Source of the DNA: Bradyrhizobium jicamae
Lineage (GTDB): Bacteria; Pseudomonadota; Alphaproteobacteria; Rhizobiales; Xanthobacteraceae
Reading direction: 5' to 3'
Length of the DNA: 64,000 nt
Assembly (NCBI RefSeq): GCF_018130695.1
Contig: NZ_JAFCJX010000018.1
Coordinates: 1-64,000 of the forward strand
A program made the translations under genes and the position numbers. Shown here one piece after another: positions 7,362 to 16,210 of the stretch (its first letter is position 1; every line of letters begins with the position of its first letter). The notes under the pieces are model-generated. The model saw only the letters and a list, made by a program, of their open reading frames with translations. It was not told where the DNA came from and did no database searches.

Positions 7362-8744
7362 ATGAACGAGATGACGGCACCGCAGGCGGCCTCCGCGGCT
7401 CCCGCGCCGGTGGGCCCGGTCGACCGCTTCTTCGGCCTGACCGAGCGCGGCACCAGCGTCGGCGGCGAGGTGATGGCGGGCGCCACCACCTTCGCGGCGA
7501 TGGCCTATATCATCGCGGTCAATCCCGCGATCATGTCCAACGCCGGCATGGACCGCGCCGATCTGGTCAGCGCCACCGCGCTCGCGGCCATCCTAGGCTC
7601 GGTGATGATGGGGCTGTGGGCCAATCTGCCGCTCGCGGTCGCGCCGGCGATGGGCTCGAACGTCATCTTCACCTATGTGATCGTCAAGCAGATGGGCATG
7701 CCCTGGCAGGGCGCGCTCGCCATGGTCGCCTTCACCGGCGTGCTGTTTTTGATCCTCAGCCTGTCGAAGTTGCGCGAGAAGGTTGCGAAGGACGTGCCGG
7801 AAGCGCTGAAGGTCGGCATCCAGGCCGCGGTCGGGACGCTGATCGTGTTCATCGCGCTGCGCGGCGCCGGCTTCATCGTGCAGAATCCCTCGACCTACAT
7901 CGCGATGGGCTCGCTGCGCAGCCCGCCGGTGCTGCTGACGCTGTTCGGCCTGTTGCTCACACCGGTGCTGGTGGCGGTGCGGATTCCGGCAGCGCTGATC
8001 CTGTCGATCGCGGCGCTGACCGTGATCGGACTGTTCGTTCCCGGTGCCGGCGGCAAGATGGTCACGACATTGCCGTCGGCGTTCCTGTCCTGGCCGCGCT
8101 GGCCGACCTCGACCTTCATGGCGCTCGATGTCGGCTACCTCTTCAGCCACTTCCTCGTCACCCTGCCGCTATTGTTCTACTTCCTGTGCGCCGAGTTCTT
8201 CTCGACGCTGGGCACGCTGATCGGCGTCACCGGCGCCGCCAATCTGCGCCGTCCCGACGGCTCGATTCCGAACGCCACCGCGGCGTTCGCGACCGACGCG
8301 ACGGCCTCGATCGTCGGCCCGCTGCTCGGCACCTCCGTGGTCACGGCCTATATCGAGTCGATCACCGGCGTGCAGGCCGGCGGCCGCACCGGCCTGACCT
8401 CGCTGACGGTCGCCGCGTTCTTCTGTCTCGCGCTGTTCTTCTGGCCGATCTTCGTCATCATCCCGCCGCAGGCCACCGCGCCAGCGCTGGTGCTGGTCGG
8501 TGTCTTGATGATGCAGGGGCTGGCCCGGGTCGACATGACGGACCTCGCCACCGCAGTTCCGATCGTGCTGACCCTGCTGGTCACCGTGCTGACCAACAAC
8601 CTCATCAACGGCATGGCGCTGGGCACGCTGAGCTATATCGCGCTGGAGGCCGCCCTCGGCCGCGGGGCGAAGATCCCGGCGATGGTCTGGGGCCTCGGCG
8701 TCGTGTTCGTCGTCTATGCGATCGTCATCGCGCAGGTGTTCTGA
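7362..8744 (+). CDS. NCS2 family purine permease
   Basis: A 460-residue inner-membrane transporter with about 12-14 hydrophobic segments. Diagnostic stretches are FAAMAYIIAVNPAIMSNAGM, LPLAVAPAMGSNVIFTY, ATAAFATDATASIVG and VTAYIESITGVQAGGRTGLT. These belong to the AzgA/GhxP/AdeP (COG2252) hypoxanthine-guanine-adenine group of proton symporters. The gene follows the deaminase by 13 bases with a purine-rich GGGAGCGAGAGCG before its start, so import and deamination of adenine form one operon under the TetR gene. The exact base transported cannot be read from sequence. Confidence 0.88.
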   Translation: MNEMTAPQAASAAPAPVGPVDRFFGLTERGTSVGGEVMAGATTFAAMAYIIAVNPAIMSNAGMDRADLVSATALAAILGSVMMGLWANLPLAVAPAMGSNVIFTYVIVKQMGMPWQGALAMVAFTGVLFLILSLSKLREKVAKDVPEALKVGIQAAVGTLIVFIALRGAGFIVQNPSTYIAMGSLRSPPVLLTLFGLLLTPVLVAVRIPAALILSIAALTVIGLFVPGAGGKMVTTLPSAFLSWPRWPTSTFMALDVGYLFSHFLVTLPLLFYFLCAEFFSTLGTLIGVTGAANLRRPDGSIPNATAAFATDATASIVGPLLGTSVVTAYIESITGVQAGGRTGLTSLTVAAFFCLALFFWPIFVIIPPQATAPALVLVGVLMMQGLARVDMTDLATAVPIVLTLLVTVLTNNLINGMALGTLSYIALEAALGRGAKIPAMVWGLGVVFVVYAIVIAQVF

Positions 8745-8756
8745 GTTCAAGCGTGC

Positions 8757-9722
8757 TCAGGGGCGAACCGCCACGACGTGCACGGAGCGGGTGCGCTTGT
8801 CCGACACGTATAATCTCTGCCCATCCGGCGTGAACGCCAGGCCATCCGCCGACTCCGGCACCTTGATCGGGGGATCGACGCGCTTCTGGGTGGCGGTGTC
8901 GAACACGAGCAGCCGGCCGCCCGCCGACTTTCCCGGCCTTTGGCTGACATAGACATGGCGGCCATCGGGCGTCACCGCGACGTCGGTCGAGTTGGCGCCG
9001 AACACGTCGATGATCCCGACGGACTTGTTGGCCGCGAGGTCGATCACGTCGCCGGAGTCGGTGCCATCGCCGACAAGATAGGCGAGGAGCCCGTTCGGCG
9101 TGATGGCCAACCTCCCGCAACCGAAGCTGGTCTGAAGTGGAAAGGTGAGGTCGTGGGTCGCGGTGTCGATGACCGCCGGGCCGGAGCCGATGATATCAGT
9201 CACGAGGGCGCGCCCTCCGTCTGGCGTGATCGCGACGGACGACTGGATATCGCAGGGACTCATGGCGGCGGTGGCGACGATCGCCCTGGTGCCGATATCG
9301 ATGATCGTCACGGCGCCCTGGCCCGTGCCTTCCCCGGTCTCGGCGCAGACGTAGAGCTGGCGGCCATCCGGCGTGATGGCCAGTCCGTGCGGGAGGCCTG
9401 TCGGGCCGCTGACGCTGATGGTGTCCACGACCATATTCGTGGTCGTATCGATCACGCTCACCACGCCGCCGTCATGCCCAAGGCAGGCGACGTAGGCGTG
9501 ACTGTGATCGGCGACCACGCCGCTCGGTTGCCTGCCCACGGCAATGGTGGCCGTGACCGTGTTCGTTGTGGTGTCGATCACCGCGAGGGCGCCCTTGGAA
9601 GGACCGGGTCCGCTGAGATCCGACAAGGTCACGTAAGCGCGCGCCCCGTCAGGGCTCGCGGCGACCCATTTCGGTTCCATGTCCACGGGAATCGTGGCGA
9701 GAATCTCGGCGGATGCGGCCAT
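8757..9722 (-). CDS. YVTN-type beta-propeller protein
   Basis: A 321-residue protein made of about seven repeats of the pattern P-D-G-x-x-x-Y-V ... V-I-D-T-x-T (for example TPDGRQLYV, VIDTTTNMVVDTI, TPDGRHVYVSQ), the signature of YVTN/40-residue propellers. There is no signal peptide, so it looks cytosolic, although many relatives are exported. The start at 9722 follows AAGAGGAGC. It ends only 12 bases from the purine permease, facing it, with no clear terminator between. The function is unknown; propellers of this kind bind partners or small lactones. Confidence 0.8.
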   Translation of the reverse strand: MAASAEILATIPVDMEPKWVAASPDGARAYVTLSDLSGPGPSKGALAVIDTTTNTVTATIAVGRQPSGVVADHSHAYVACLGHDGGVVSVIDTTTNMVVDTISVSGPTGLPHGLAITPDGRQLYVCAETGEGTGQGAVTIIDIGTRAIVATAAMSPCDIQSSVAITPDGGRALVTDIIGSGPAVIDTATHDLTFPLQTSFGCGRLAITPNGLLAYLVGDGTDSGDVIDLAANKSVGIIDVFGANSTDVAVTPDGRHVYVSQRPGKSAGGRLLVFDTATQKRVDPPIKVPESADGLAFTPDGQRLYVSDKRTRSVHVVAVRP

Positions 9723-9810
9723 GGCAGCTCCTCTTGGGTTACAAGCGGAATGCTTGCAACTTAAGGGAGCATGGCCTTCGAGTCGAGTGCGGTCGTTGTC
9801 GCAATCCGGC

Positions 9811-9903
9811 TCAGCTGAACAGCTTCATCAGCACCGTCGCGCCGAGCACGCAGATGATCTGCAGCAGTCGCTCGGTCGGGAAATATCGGTTGAGAAGGGC
9901 CAT
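9811..9903 (-). CDS. 30-aa putative membrane peptide
   Basis: A very short ORF, ATG at 9903 and TGA at 9811-9813, reading MALLNRYFPTERLLQIICVL and then GATVLMKLFS. One hydrophobic helix covers residues about 13-28 after a charged N-terminal segment. The ribosome site is poor and the length is near the chance limit. It lies between the propeller gene and a perfect hairpin at 9931-9956. Listed as a candidate only. Confidence 0.35.
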   Translation of the reverse strand: MALLNRYFPTERLLQIICVLGATVLMKLFS

Positions 9904-9930
9904 GCGGGATGCTGTCCGTGAAAGCAATTT

Positions 9931-9956
9931 GGGCCGCTGAGTGATGTCAGCGGCCC
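9931..9956. terminator. Perfect 10-bp hairpin, terminator-like
   Basis: GGGCCGCTGA (9931-9940), loop GTGATG, TCAGCGGCCC (9947-9956). The stem is perfect and GC-rich, flanked on the left by AAAGCAATTT, which on the minus strand gives AAATTGCTTT after the stem. It lies 152 bases beyond the end of the leftward ABC operon, so it may end that transcript. Confidence 0.45.
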
Positions 9957-10108
9957 GGCCGGATTAAATTGTTACGGGATGAAAGTCCCTAGCCCCAGTC
10001 TCAGCACGCTTTTGATACTTCAGCTACGCGGCACGGAAAATCCGTGTGAATCCGGTGTTTCTTCAATTGGAACCGGAGGCGCGAGCGGTTGGTCGCGCTA
10101 CATCATCG

Positions 10109-11011
10109 CTACATCATTCCCTGGCCGGCGTCGGAGCCGTGACGGCGCTGCCGGGCCTGCAGGATCAGGATCACGGCGAGCGCGATCGCGATCACCAGGA
10201 AGGAGACCGCGCTGGTCAGCGTGCCCAGCGCGTAGATGTCGGGCTTGGTCACCGTCGTGGTCAGGCCCTGCAATTCCAGCGGCAGCGTGTTGACCGAGCC
10301 GATCGCCTGGCTGGAGCGCGCCAGCTCATCCCAGGACAGGGTGAAGCCGAACAGGCCGATACCGACCACCGAAGGCAGGATGATCGGCAGCACGACGTGG
10401 CGGAAGGTCTGCCACGGCGTCGCGCCGAGATCGCGCGCGGCTTCCTCGAGCCTGCCGTCGAAGCGGTTGAAGATCGCGAACATGATCAGGAGGCCAAACG
10501 GCAGCGTCCAGGTGAGGTGCGCGCCGAGGCCCGAGGTGAACAGGCCCATCGCGGTGGTCCAGTCCTTGGCCCAGGCCCCGAGGCCGCCATTGGCGCCGTG
10601 CTGGATCAGGAAATCGTCGAACAGGCGGAATTCCAGCGCGATGCCGAGCGAGGTGATGATCGACGGCATGATCAGGCTGGCGATCGCGGTGTAGAACAGG
10701 ATAGAGGCGCCGCGGAACGAACGGCGGAACGCCATGCCGGCGGCGACCGACAGCAGCACCGTCAGCACCATCACGACGAGACCGAGCTTGAGCGAGCGCT
10801 TGAAGGCGGCGCCGATGTCGACGATGCCGGCGCCGGAGAACACCTTGCCGAACCAGGTCAGCGACACGCCGTTCATCGGGAACGTCAGCCCGCCGTCGGG
10901 ACCCTGGAACGACAGGATGTAGATCGCGAACATCGGCCCGTACAGGAACAGGACGTAGGCGATGAAGAACGCCGCGAGGATGTAGAAGGACCGAGGCCGC
11001 TTGTCGCCCAT
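10109..11011 (-). CDS. PotC-like ABC transporter permease
   Basis: A 300-residue inner-membrane permease of the spermidine/putrescine (MalFG-like) class with about six membrane segments. The cytoplasmic coupling loop EEAARDLGATPWQTFRHVVLP (the EAA motif, residues about 187-207) contacts the ATPase. Its ribosome site (AAGGAGC) lies in the end of the upstream permease gene, three bases away. It is the last gene of an importer with binding protein, ATPase and a second permease. The substrate is probably a polyamine, opine or similar cation, inferred from family only. Confidence 0.87.
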   Translation of the reverse strand: MGDKRPRSFYILAAFFIAYVLFLYGPMFAIYILSFQGPDGGLTFPMNGVSLTWFGKVFSGAGIVDIGAAFKRSLKLGLVVMVLTVLLSVAAGMAFRRSFRGASILFYTAIASLIMPSIITSLGIALEFRLFDDFLIQHGANGGLGAWAKDWTTAMGLFTSGLGAHLTWTLPFGLLIMFAIFNRFDGRLEEAARDLGATPWQTFRHVVLPIILPSVVGIGLFGFTLSWDELARSSQAIGSVNTLPLELQGLTTTVTKPDIYALGTLTSAVSFLVIAIALAVILILQARQRRHGSDAGQGMM

Positions 11012-11014
11012 CTC

Positions 11015-11890
11015 TTACAGCTCCTTGCGCACGTCGACGATGCGCGTCAGCGCCGAGATGATCAGGATGGTGATGCCGAGCAGGATCACGGCATTTGCGG
11101 CGGCCGCCGGGAATTGCAGCGCGTTCAGCCGGGACTCGATGATCTTGCCGGCGGAGGCGATCTGCTGGCCGCCCATCACGCCGATGGTGACGAAGTCGCC
11201 CATCACGATGGTGATGACGAAGATCGAGCCGATCACGATGCCGGGCTTCGACAAGGGAATGACGACGTTGGTGAGCGTCTGCCAGCCGGTGGCGCCAGCG
11301 TCATAGGCCGCCTCGATCAGCCGCTTGTCGATGCGCACCATCGAATTGAAGATCGGCACCACCATGAAGAAGGTGAACAGGTGCACCAGCGCCAGCACCA
11401 CGGAGAATTCGGAGAACAGCAGCCATTCCAGCGGATGGTTGATCACGCCAATCCCCATCAGCCCCTTGTTGACCAGGCCATTGCGGCCGAGCAGCGGGAT
11501 CCAGGCGATCATGCGGATCACGTTCGAGGTCCAGAACGGGATCGTGCACAGCAGCGACAGCACGATCTGCCAGGTCTTGGTGCGGACGTGGAAGGCGAGG
11601 AAGTAGGCCACCGTGAAGCCGATCACCAGCGTGAGCAGCCAGGTGATCAGGCAGAGCTTCACGGTCTTCAGGTAGGTCTTCAGGATGGTGCAGAGATTGG
11701 GCAGCTCGGCGATGCAGCCTTCGAACGTGTCGGTGTAGCCGCGGAAGCTGAACGCCGGGAGCATCTGGTATTCATTGTAGTCCCAGGCGCTGACGATGAT
11801 CACGAGCACCAGCGGCAGCAGGAAGAACAGCGCAAAGACGAACATCATCGGTCCGGCCTGCAGCCATGCGATGGACCTTTGTTGTTGCAT
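11015..11890 (-). CDS. PotB-like ABC transporter permease
   Basis: A 291-residue inner-membrane permease with about six membrane segments and the EAA loop IEAAYDAGATGWQTLTNVVIP (residues about 195-215). I use the ATG at 11890; a GTG one codon earlier is possible. It pairs with the PotC-like permease directly downstream to make the channel. A strong terminator and a dispersed repeat separate it from the binding protein gene upstream, so the permeases may be made at a lower level than the binding protein, or from their own promoter within 11891-12130. Confidence 0.87.
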   Translation of the reverse strand: MQQQRSIAWLQAGPMMFVFALFFLLPLVLVIIVSAWDYNEYQMLPAFSFRGYTDTFEGCIAELPNLCTILKTYLKTVKLCLITWLLTLVIGFTVAYFLAFHVRTKTWQIVLSLLCTIPFWTSNVIRMIAWIPLLGRNGLVNKGLMGIGVINHPLEWLLFSEFSVVLALVHLFTFFMVVPIFNSMVRIDKRLIEAAYDAGATGWQTLTNVVIPLSKPGIVIGSIFVITIVMGDFVTIGVMGGQQIASAGKIIESRLNALQFPAAAANAVILLGITILIISALTRIVDVRKEL

Positions 11891-11932
11891 CACTGCACCG
11901 TCGCTTCGAAAGAGCAGCGAGCGGTCTCCGCT

Positions 11933-12080
11933 TCACCTCGCCCCGCTTGCGGGGAGAGGTCGGATTGCATCGTCAGATGCAATCCGGGTGAGGGGGAGTC
12001 TCCGCGAACCCAACTGTAACCGTCTTCGCGGTGACAGCCCCTCACCCCAACCCTCTCCCCGTAAGAACGGGGCGAGGGGG
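11933..12080. repeat. Dispersed palindromic repeat (GCGGGGAGAGG family)
   Basis: Starts TTCACCTCGCCCCGCTTGCG, includes a nested palindrome GGATTGCAT...ATGCAATCC, and ends with CTCTCCCC...GGGGCGAGGG. The same element, with the same outer arms but different centres, occurs at 21257-21480 and 41781-41956. Always intergenic, it can fold into long hairpins. This copy sits inside the ABC operon, between binding protein and permeases. Confidence 0.75.
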
Positions 12081-12130
12081 CGCGGTGCCGTTGCGGTTGC
12101 AGCTCGATTCTCATTTGAGATTGCTCTGGG

Positions 12131-12170
12131 TGAAAAAACAGCTTGCCGCGCCGAGAGGGGCGCGGCAAGC
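12131..12170 (-). terminator. Strong intrinsic terminator after binding protein
   Basis: On the minus strand, GCTTGCCGCGCC (pairing 12141-12152 with 12159-12170) forms a perfect 12-bp stem with a 6-base loop and is followed by TGTTTTTTCA. This is a textbook rho-independent terminator, 23 bases after the stop codon of the binding protein gene. It would uncouple most binding-protein transcription from the permease genes beyond it. Confidence 0.85.
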
Positions 12171-12193
12171 GCATCGCATGCGTCAGAATGGCC

Positions 12194-13483
12194 TCAGGCG
12201 GCGATGAACTCGTTCCACTTGCGGACCATGTAGTCGTTCTCGTCCATCACGGCGTTCCAGCAGGCCACCGCGCCCATGCGGTCCTCGTAGGAGCCGCCGT
12301 CGCGCACCGCGCCGGCCTTCTCCATCAGCGTGCCGTCGGGTGCCTTGATGTCGCCGACGGCGGGCTTGCCTTCCATCCAGTAGCCCCACTCGTCGGCGGT
12401 CATGTTGGCCTTCGCGGTGGAGAGCACCGCCGAGTAGTAGCCCTGGCGGTTGAGATAGGCGCCGGCCCAGCCGGACAGATACCAGTTGACGAACTCATAG
12501 GCCCAGTCGAGCTTCGGTCCCGACACCGCCTTGGAGACGCAGAAGCCGGAGGCCCAGGAGCGATAGCCTTCCTTGAGCGGCTGGAAGGTGCAGGCGATAC
12601 CCATCGAGCGCACCTTGGTCACCGCCGGCGACCACATCGACTGGATCACGGTCTCGCCTGACGCCATCAGGTTGACGGACTCGTTGAAGTCCTTCCAGAA
12701 GGCGCGGAACTGACCGGCCTTCTTGGCCTCGGTCAGCTTCTTCATGGTCAGGTCGATCTCGGCCTTGGTCATGTTGCCCTTGTCGGCATATTTGTATTCG
12801 CCGGTGGCTTCCACGACCATCGCGGCATCCATGATGCCGATCGAGGGGATGTTGAGGATCGAGGCCTTGCCCTTGAATTCGGGATTGAGCAGCTCGGCCC
12901 ACGTGCTGATCGGCCGCTTGATCAGGTCCGGACGGATGCCGAGCGTGTCGGCGTTGTAGACCGTCGGGATCAGCGTGACGAACTCGGTCGCCGTCTTCGA
13001 GAAGACCTTGGAGTCCTTGCCTTCGAGATAGAGCACCTTCCAGGGCGCGGTGCCCTGGTTGCCGATCTTCTTGCCGCCGGGCGTCTCGCCCTTGGTGAAG
13101 ACCGGCGTGATGTTGTCGAATTCCTTGATCTTGCGGGCGTCGAGCGCAAAGATGTTGCCCGACGGCACCAGCTTCTTGAGCGAGAAATATTCGGTGTCGA
13201 GCACATCGAACGAGTTCGGCTGCGTGATCACGCGCTTGGTGACGTCGTCGGTGGTCGCGGTGATGTATTCGATCTTGATGCCGGTATCGGCGAGGCACTT
13301 CTTGGAGATCTCGTCGCCCTCGTTCACGGCGGTGCCGAGATAGCGCAGCACCTTCGGCTCGGCCGACATGACGTAGGGGAAGCCGGTGATCGCGCCGGAG
13401 CCGGCGGCGAAGCCGGCCGCGCCGGCGGCACCCTTGAGCAGCGCGCGGCGGTTGATGCCTGTACGTTTCGTCGTCTTGGTCAT
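12194..13483 (-). CDS. Polyamine/opine-type ABC substrate-binding protein
   Basis: A 429-residue periplasmic binding protein. The N-terminus has a Tat-like signal (INRRALLKGAAGAAGFAAGS, residues about 9-28). The mature part shows a PotD/PotF-like fold: VLRYLGTAVNEGDE near the start, then ISTWAELLNPEFKGKASI and the late WAYEFVNWYLSGWAG. It would capture the substrate for the importer whose ATPase is 33 bases upstream. A strong terminator follows. The polyamine-binding acidic residues cannot be assigned with confidence, so the ligand stays open. Confidence 0.87.
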   Translation of the reverse strand: MTKTTKRTGINRRALLKGAAGAAGFAAGSGAITGFPYVMSAEPKVLRYLGTAVNEGDEISKKCLADTGIKIEYITATTDDVTKRVITQPNSFDVLDTEYFSLKKLVPSGNIFALDARKIKEFDNITPVFTKGETPGGKKIGNQGTAPWKVLYLEGKDSKVFSKTATEFVTLIPTVYNADTLGIRPDLIKRPISTWAELLNPEFKGKASILNIPSIGIMDAAMVVEATGEYKYADKGNMTKAEIDLTMKKLTEAKKAGQFRAFWKDFNESVNLMASGETVIQSMWSPAVTKVRSMGIACTFQPLKEGYRSWASGFCVSKAVSGPKLDWAYEFVNWYLSGWAGAYLNRQGYYSAVLSTAKANMTADEWGYWMEGKPAVGDIKAPDGTLMEKAGAVRDGGSYEDRMGAVACWNAVMDENDYMVRKWNEFIAA

Positions 13484-13516
13484 GGTCGTCTCCAGGGATT
13501 CACTGTGGATTGACTG

Positions 13517-14551
13517 TCAGGCCACCGCTTCGGGCGACGCGACGGTTGCGGAAGGATTCGGATTGAGTGCACTCGCGAGTGCCGGCCACCAGGTGACGAT
13601 CACCTTCTCGCCGACACTGTAATTGCCGTTATCGAATTCGGAGTCGGACAGCTGCGCCGCGATCTCGGTGCCGTCATCGGCTGATATCGCGACCACGACA
13701 TAGGTGCCCTGATATTCGATCTTGCTGATGGTGCCGTTGACCCTGGGGCCGTCGACGGCCTCGCTCGGCCGCTTCAGGATCAGCCGGTCGACGCGCACCG
13801 CATAGGTCTCGCCGTTGAGCGGAATGACGTTGTGGCCGCCAATGAAGCGCGCGGCGAATTCGGTGCGCGGCTGGTTGAAGATTTCGCGCGGCGAGCCCTG
13901 CTGCTCGATCTTGCCGCCGTTCATCAGCACCACGAGGTCGGCCAGCGCCATCGCCTCGTCCTGGCCGTGGGTGACGTGGATGAAGGTGATGCCGAGCTCG
14001 CGCTGCAGCCGCTTCAGCTCGGCGCGCATCCGCAAGCGCAGGAACGGATCGAGCGCCGACAACGGCTCGTCCAGCAGCAGGATCTGCGGTGAGGTGATCA
14101 GCGCCCGCGCCAGCGCGACGCGCTGCTGCTGGCCGCCGGAAAGTTGCGCCGGCAGCCGCGCCTCGTAGCGCTCCATGTGGACCAGCCCGAGCAGTTTCCG
14201 CGCCTCGGCGTAGCGCTCGTCCTTGGCGACGCCGCGCATCTTCAGCGCGAAGGCGACATTGTCGAGCACGGTCAGATGCGGAAACAGCGCGTAGGACTGG
14301 AACATCATCGCGGTGCTACGGCCGGCCGGCGGCAGGTCGGTGACGTTCTTGGCGCCGACGATGATGTCGCCGGAGGTTGCCGATTCATGGCCGGCGATCA
14401 TGCGGAGCGTGGAGGTCTTGCCGCAGCCGCTTGGCCCGAGCAGGCAACAATAGGAGCCGCCGGGAATTCTCAGGTCGATGGCATCGACGGCGATGGTCTC
14501 GCCGAATTTCTTGGTCAGGTGGACCAATTCCAACGCTGCTGACGTCGCCAT
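13517..14551 (-). CDS. PotA-like ABC transporter ATPase
   Basis: A 344-residue cytosolic ATPase energising the importer. Walker A is GPSGCGKTST (residues about 40-49), Q-loop FQSYALFPH, signature LSGGQQQRVALARAL, Walker B ILLLDEPLSALD and switch histidine in VTHGQDEA. The C-terminal about 110 residues form a TOBE-type regulatory domain, as in PotA/UgpC. The ATG at 14551 is used; a GTG two codons earlier is possible. It is the first gene of the leftward unit ATPase, binding protein, then permeases, divergent from the dehydrogenase operon. Confidence 0.88.
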   Translation of the reverse strand: MATSAALELVHLTKKFGETIAVDAIDLRIPGGSYCCLLGPSGCGKTSTLRMIAGHESATSGDIIVGAKNVTDLPPAGRSTAMMFQSYALFPHLTVLDNVAFALKMRGVAKDERYAEARKLLGLVHMERYEARLPAQLSGGQQQRVALARALITSPQILLLDEPLSALDPFLRLRMRAELKRLQRELGITFIHVTHGQDEAMALADLVVLMNGGKIEQQGSPREIFNQPRTEFAARFIGGHNVIPLNGETYAVRVDRLILKRPSEAVDGPRVNGTISKIEYQGTYVVVAISADDGTEIAAQLSDSEFDNGNYSVGEKVIVTWWPALASALNPNPSATVASPEAVA

Positions 14552-14930
14552 TCGCACTCAGTCCATTGTCCATGTCGCACGCTGGCCGACGCCGCGCGAG
14601 CGCCGGGCCGGAAGAGTCTGTGCAACGGGTATGCCAAGGTGAGGGGTGTTCGCATGGCACACGATGCTGCGAACATCGCGTCGCAAACGCAAGGAGCCGG
14701 CGGGTCTTGTACGCAATTTCCTTCGTCCAGCGTGCAGTGCAGCAAGGAATTTTGCTTATTTCCTGGACAGCGGAAAGATCGCGGCGGCCAAAAACCCGCG
14801 ATTATCGATCGTGATCGAATGAAGCGAAGGTCGCTTGTGTCAGCCCCTGCAAATGTCGCCTCGCAAATCAGCAGCATTGGCACAATTTGTGAGCATCCGT
14901 GCTGCCGCGCCGCGGCGCGAATGGCCCGTC
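14552..14930. other. Divergent promoter region
   Basis: A gene-free region between the leftward importer and the rightward dehydrogenase operon. It should hold both promoters. Local AT-richer patches lie at about 14740-14820. I found no clear -35/-10 pair or perfect palindrome to assign to the MarR regulator downstream. Confidence 0.4.
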
Positions 14931-15040
14931 GTCATGGCCGGGGATTGCCGTCCGAAGGACGGCGGCGCTTCCGCTTGCCTATGCGAGCCAACCGCCGTCT
15001 TTCTTGCGGACGCCAAGAACATGGATGCCCGGGCATGACG
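14931..15040. repeat. Dispersed repeat (GTCATGGCCGGG family)
   Basis: Runs from GTCATGGCCGGGG to ATGGATGCCCGGGCATGAC, so the ends are inverted copies of each other. The inner part contains TCTTTCTTGCGGACGCCAAG, which I recall as a stock phrase of a common intergenic repeat in Bradyrhizobium. It lies about 90 bases before the dehydrogenase operon and probably within its leader. Confidence 0.6.
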
Positions 15041-15130
15041 GAACTGCGGCAGCAGAGGACTTGACGCCCGCCGCGTTTGCCGAGATAGTTGCGTGCGCAT
15101 GCAATTAAATGAGTGCGGGAGGAGCAAGCC

Positions 15131-16210
15131 ATGCAGATCGCGGTTCTCGGTGGCGGCAACGGGTCCTATGCGGCGGCGGCCGATCTTACGGAGCAGGGGC
15201 ATGAAGTCCGGTTCTGGCGGCGCGATGCCGCGGCGTTCGCGCCCGTGCTGGCCAAGCAGGCGTTGACGCTGAAGGACGCCAAGGGCGTCCGCGAGGTCAA
15301 GATCGCTTGCGTCACCACCGACATCGGCGCGGCCGTGCGCGGCGCAGAGCTGATCGTGATCCCGACGCCGGCTTTCTCGCAGGACGAGATCGCGCAGGCA
15401 ATGGCGCCGCATCTCGCTGACGGGCAGGTGATCTTCCTGCCACCCGGCACGTTCGGCAGCTTTGCGATGATGCAGCAGCTGCGCCGCCACGGCTGCAAGG
15501 CCGATGTGATCCTCGGCGAGACCGGGACGCTGCCTTATCTGACGCGCAAGCACGGCCCGGCCGAGATCGCGATCACCGTGCGCGCGGTGCGGCTGCCGAC
15601 CGGCTTCTTCCCGACCAGGCACAGCGAGCGCGGCTTTGCGGTGGTGTCGAAGGCGTTTCCGTCGATCCATCTGATCGAGGACGCGCTGTCGGCGGCGCTG
15701 ATGAATGGCGGGCCGATCATCCATCCGCCGCTGATCCTGATGAATGCCGGTCCCCTGGAATTCCAGGACCGTTTCGACATCCACAACGAAGGCACGCAGC
15801 CGGCGGTGCGCCGCGTCACCGATGCGCTCGACGAGGAGCGGATCGCGGTGCGTGAGGCGCTCGGCTACAAGCCGTATCACTATCCGCTGCGCGACACCTA
15901 CAGCAGCGACCGCTGGATGTATGGCGACACCCACAAGGTGCTGGTCGACAGCGGCGACTGGCGCGAGAAGATCAATCTCACAGAGCATCGCTACATGACC
16001 GAGGACGTCCACTATGGGCTTTCCTTCCTGGTCTCGGTCGCGAACTGGGCCGGCGTGCCGGCGCCGACCGCAACCGGCCTGCTTGCGATTGCCTCGGCAA
16101 TCTGTGGCCGCGATCTCGCCAACGGGCCGCGCACCATGACGTCGCTCGGCCTGCAGAAGCTGTCGCCGCAGCAGATGACGGATATGTTGATGAAGGGAGC
16201 GGTGGCATGA
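15131..16210 (+). CDS. Octopine/nopaline dehydrogenase-like enzyme
   Basis: A 359-residue cytosolic NAD(P)-dependent enzyme. The N-terminal Rossmann domain starts MQIAVLGGGNGSYAAAADL with the GxGxxG-type loop and an acidic/basic end of strand two (FWRRD). The C-terminal part is the octopine-dehydrogenase fold, with ALMNGGPIIHPPLILMNAG holding the family's conserved His. Family members form or cleave N-carboxyalkyl amino acids (opines). The ATG at 15131 follows GGGAGGAGC. It overlaps the next dehydrogenase by ATGA and is divergent from an importer of polyamine/opine type, so a catabolic opine-like route is plausible. Confidence 0.8.
   Translation: MQIAVLGGGNGSYAAAADLTEQGHEVRFWRRDAAAFAPVLAKQALTLKDAKGVREVKIACVTTDIGAAVRGAELIVIPTPAFSQDEIAQAMAPHLADGQVIFLPPGTFGSFAMMQQLRRHGCKADVILGETGTLPYLTRKHGPAEIAITVRAVRLPTGFFPTRHSERGFAVVSKAFPSIHLIEDALSAALMNGGPIIHPPLILMNAGPLEFQDRFDIHNEGTQPAVRRVTDALDEERIAVREALGYKPYHYPLRDTYSSDRWMYGDTHKVLVDSGDWREKINLTEHRYMTEDVHYGLSFLVSVANWAGVPAPTATGLLAIASAICGRDLANGPRTMTSLGLQKLSPQQMTDMLMKGAVA

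Noticed and set aside
5360..7489. Very long minus-strand open frame opposite the adenine deaminase gene
   Set aside because: It mirrors the high third-position GC of the real gene, is rich in Arg, His and Gly with no domain, and the sense strand has clear enzyme motifs.
9971..10075. Riboswitch- or group II intron-like phrases (GGGATGAAAGTCCC, GTGTGAATCCGGTG)
   Set aside because: The conserved cobalamin B12 box is absent, no intron domain V or reverse transcriptase is present, and the orientation serves no gene.
10046..12019. A 657-residue plus-strand open frame opposite the permeases
   Set aside because: Composition (Asp, His, Gln, Arg runs) is that of an antisense shadow of hydrophobic membrane genes.
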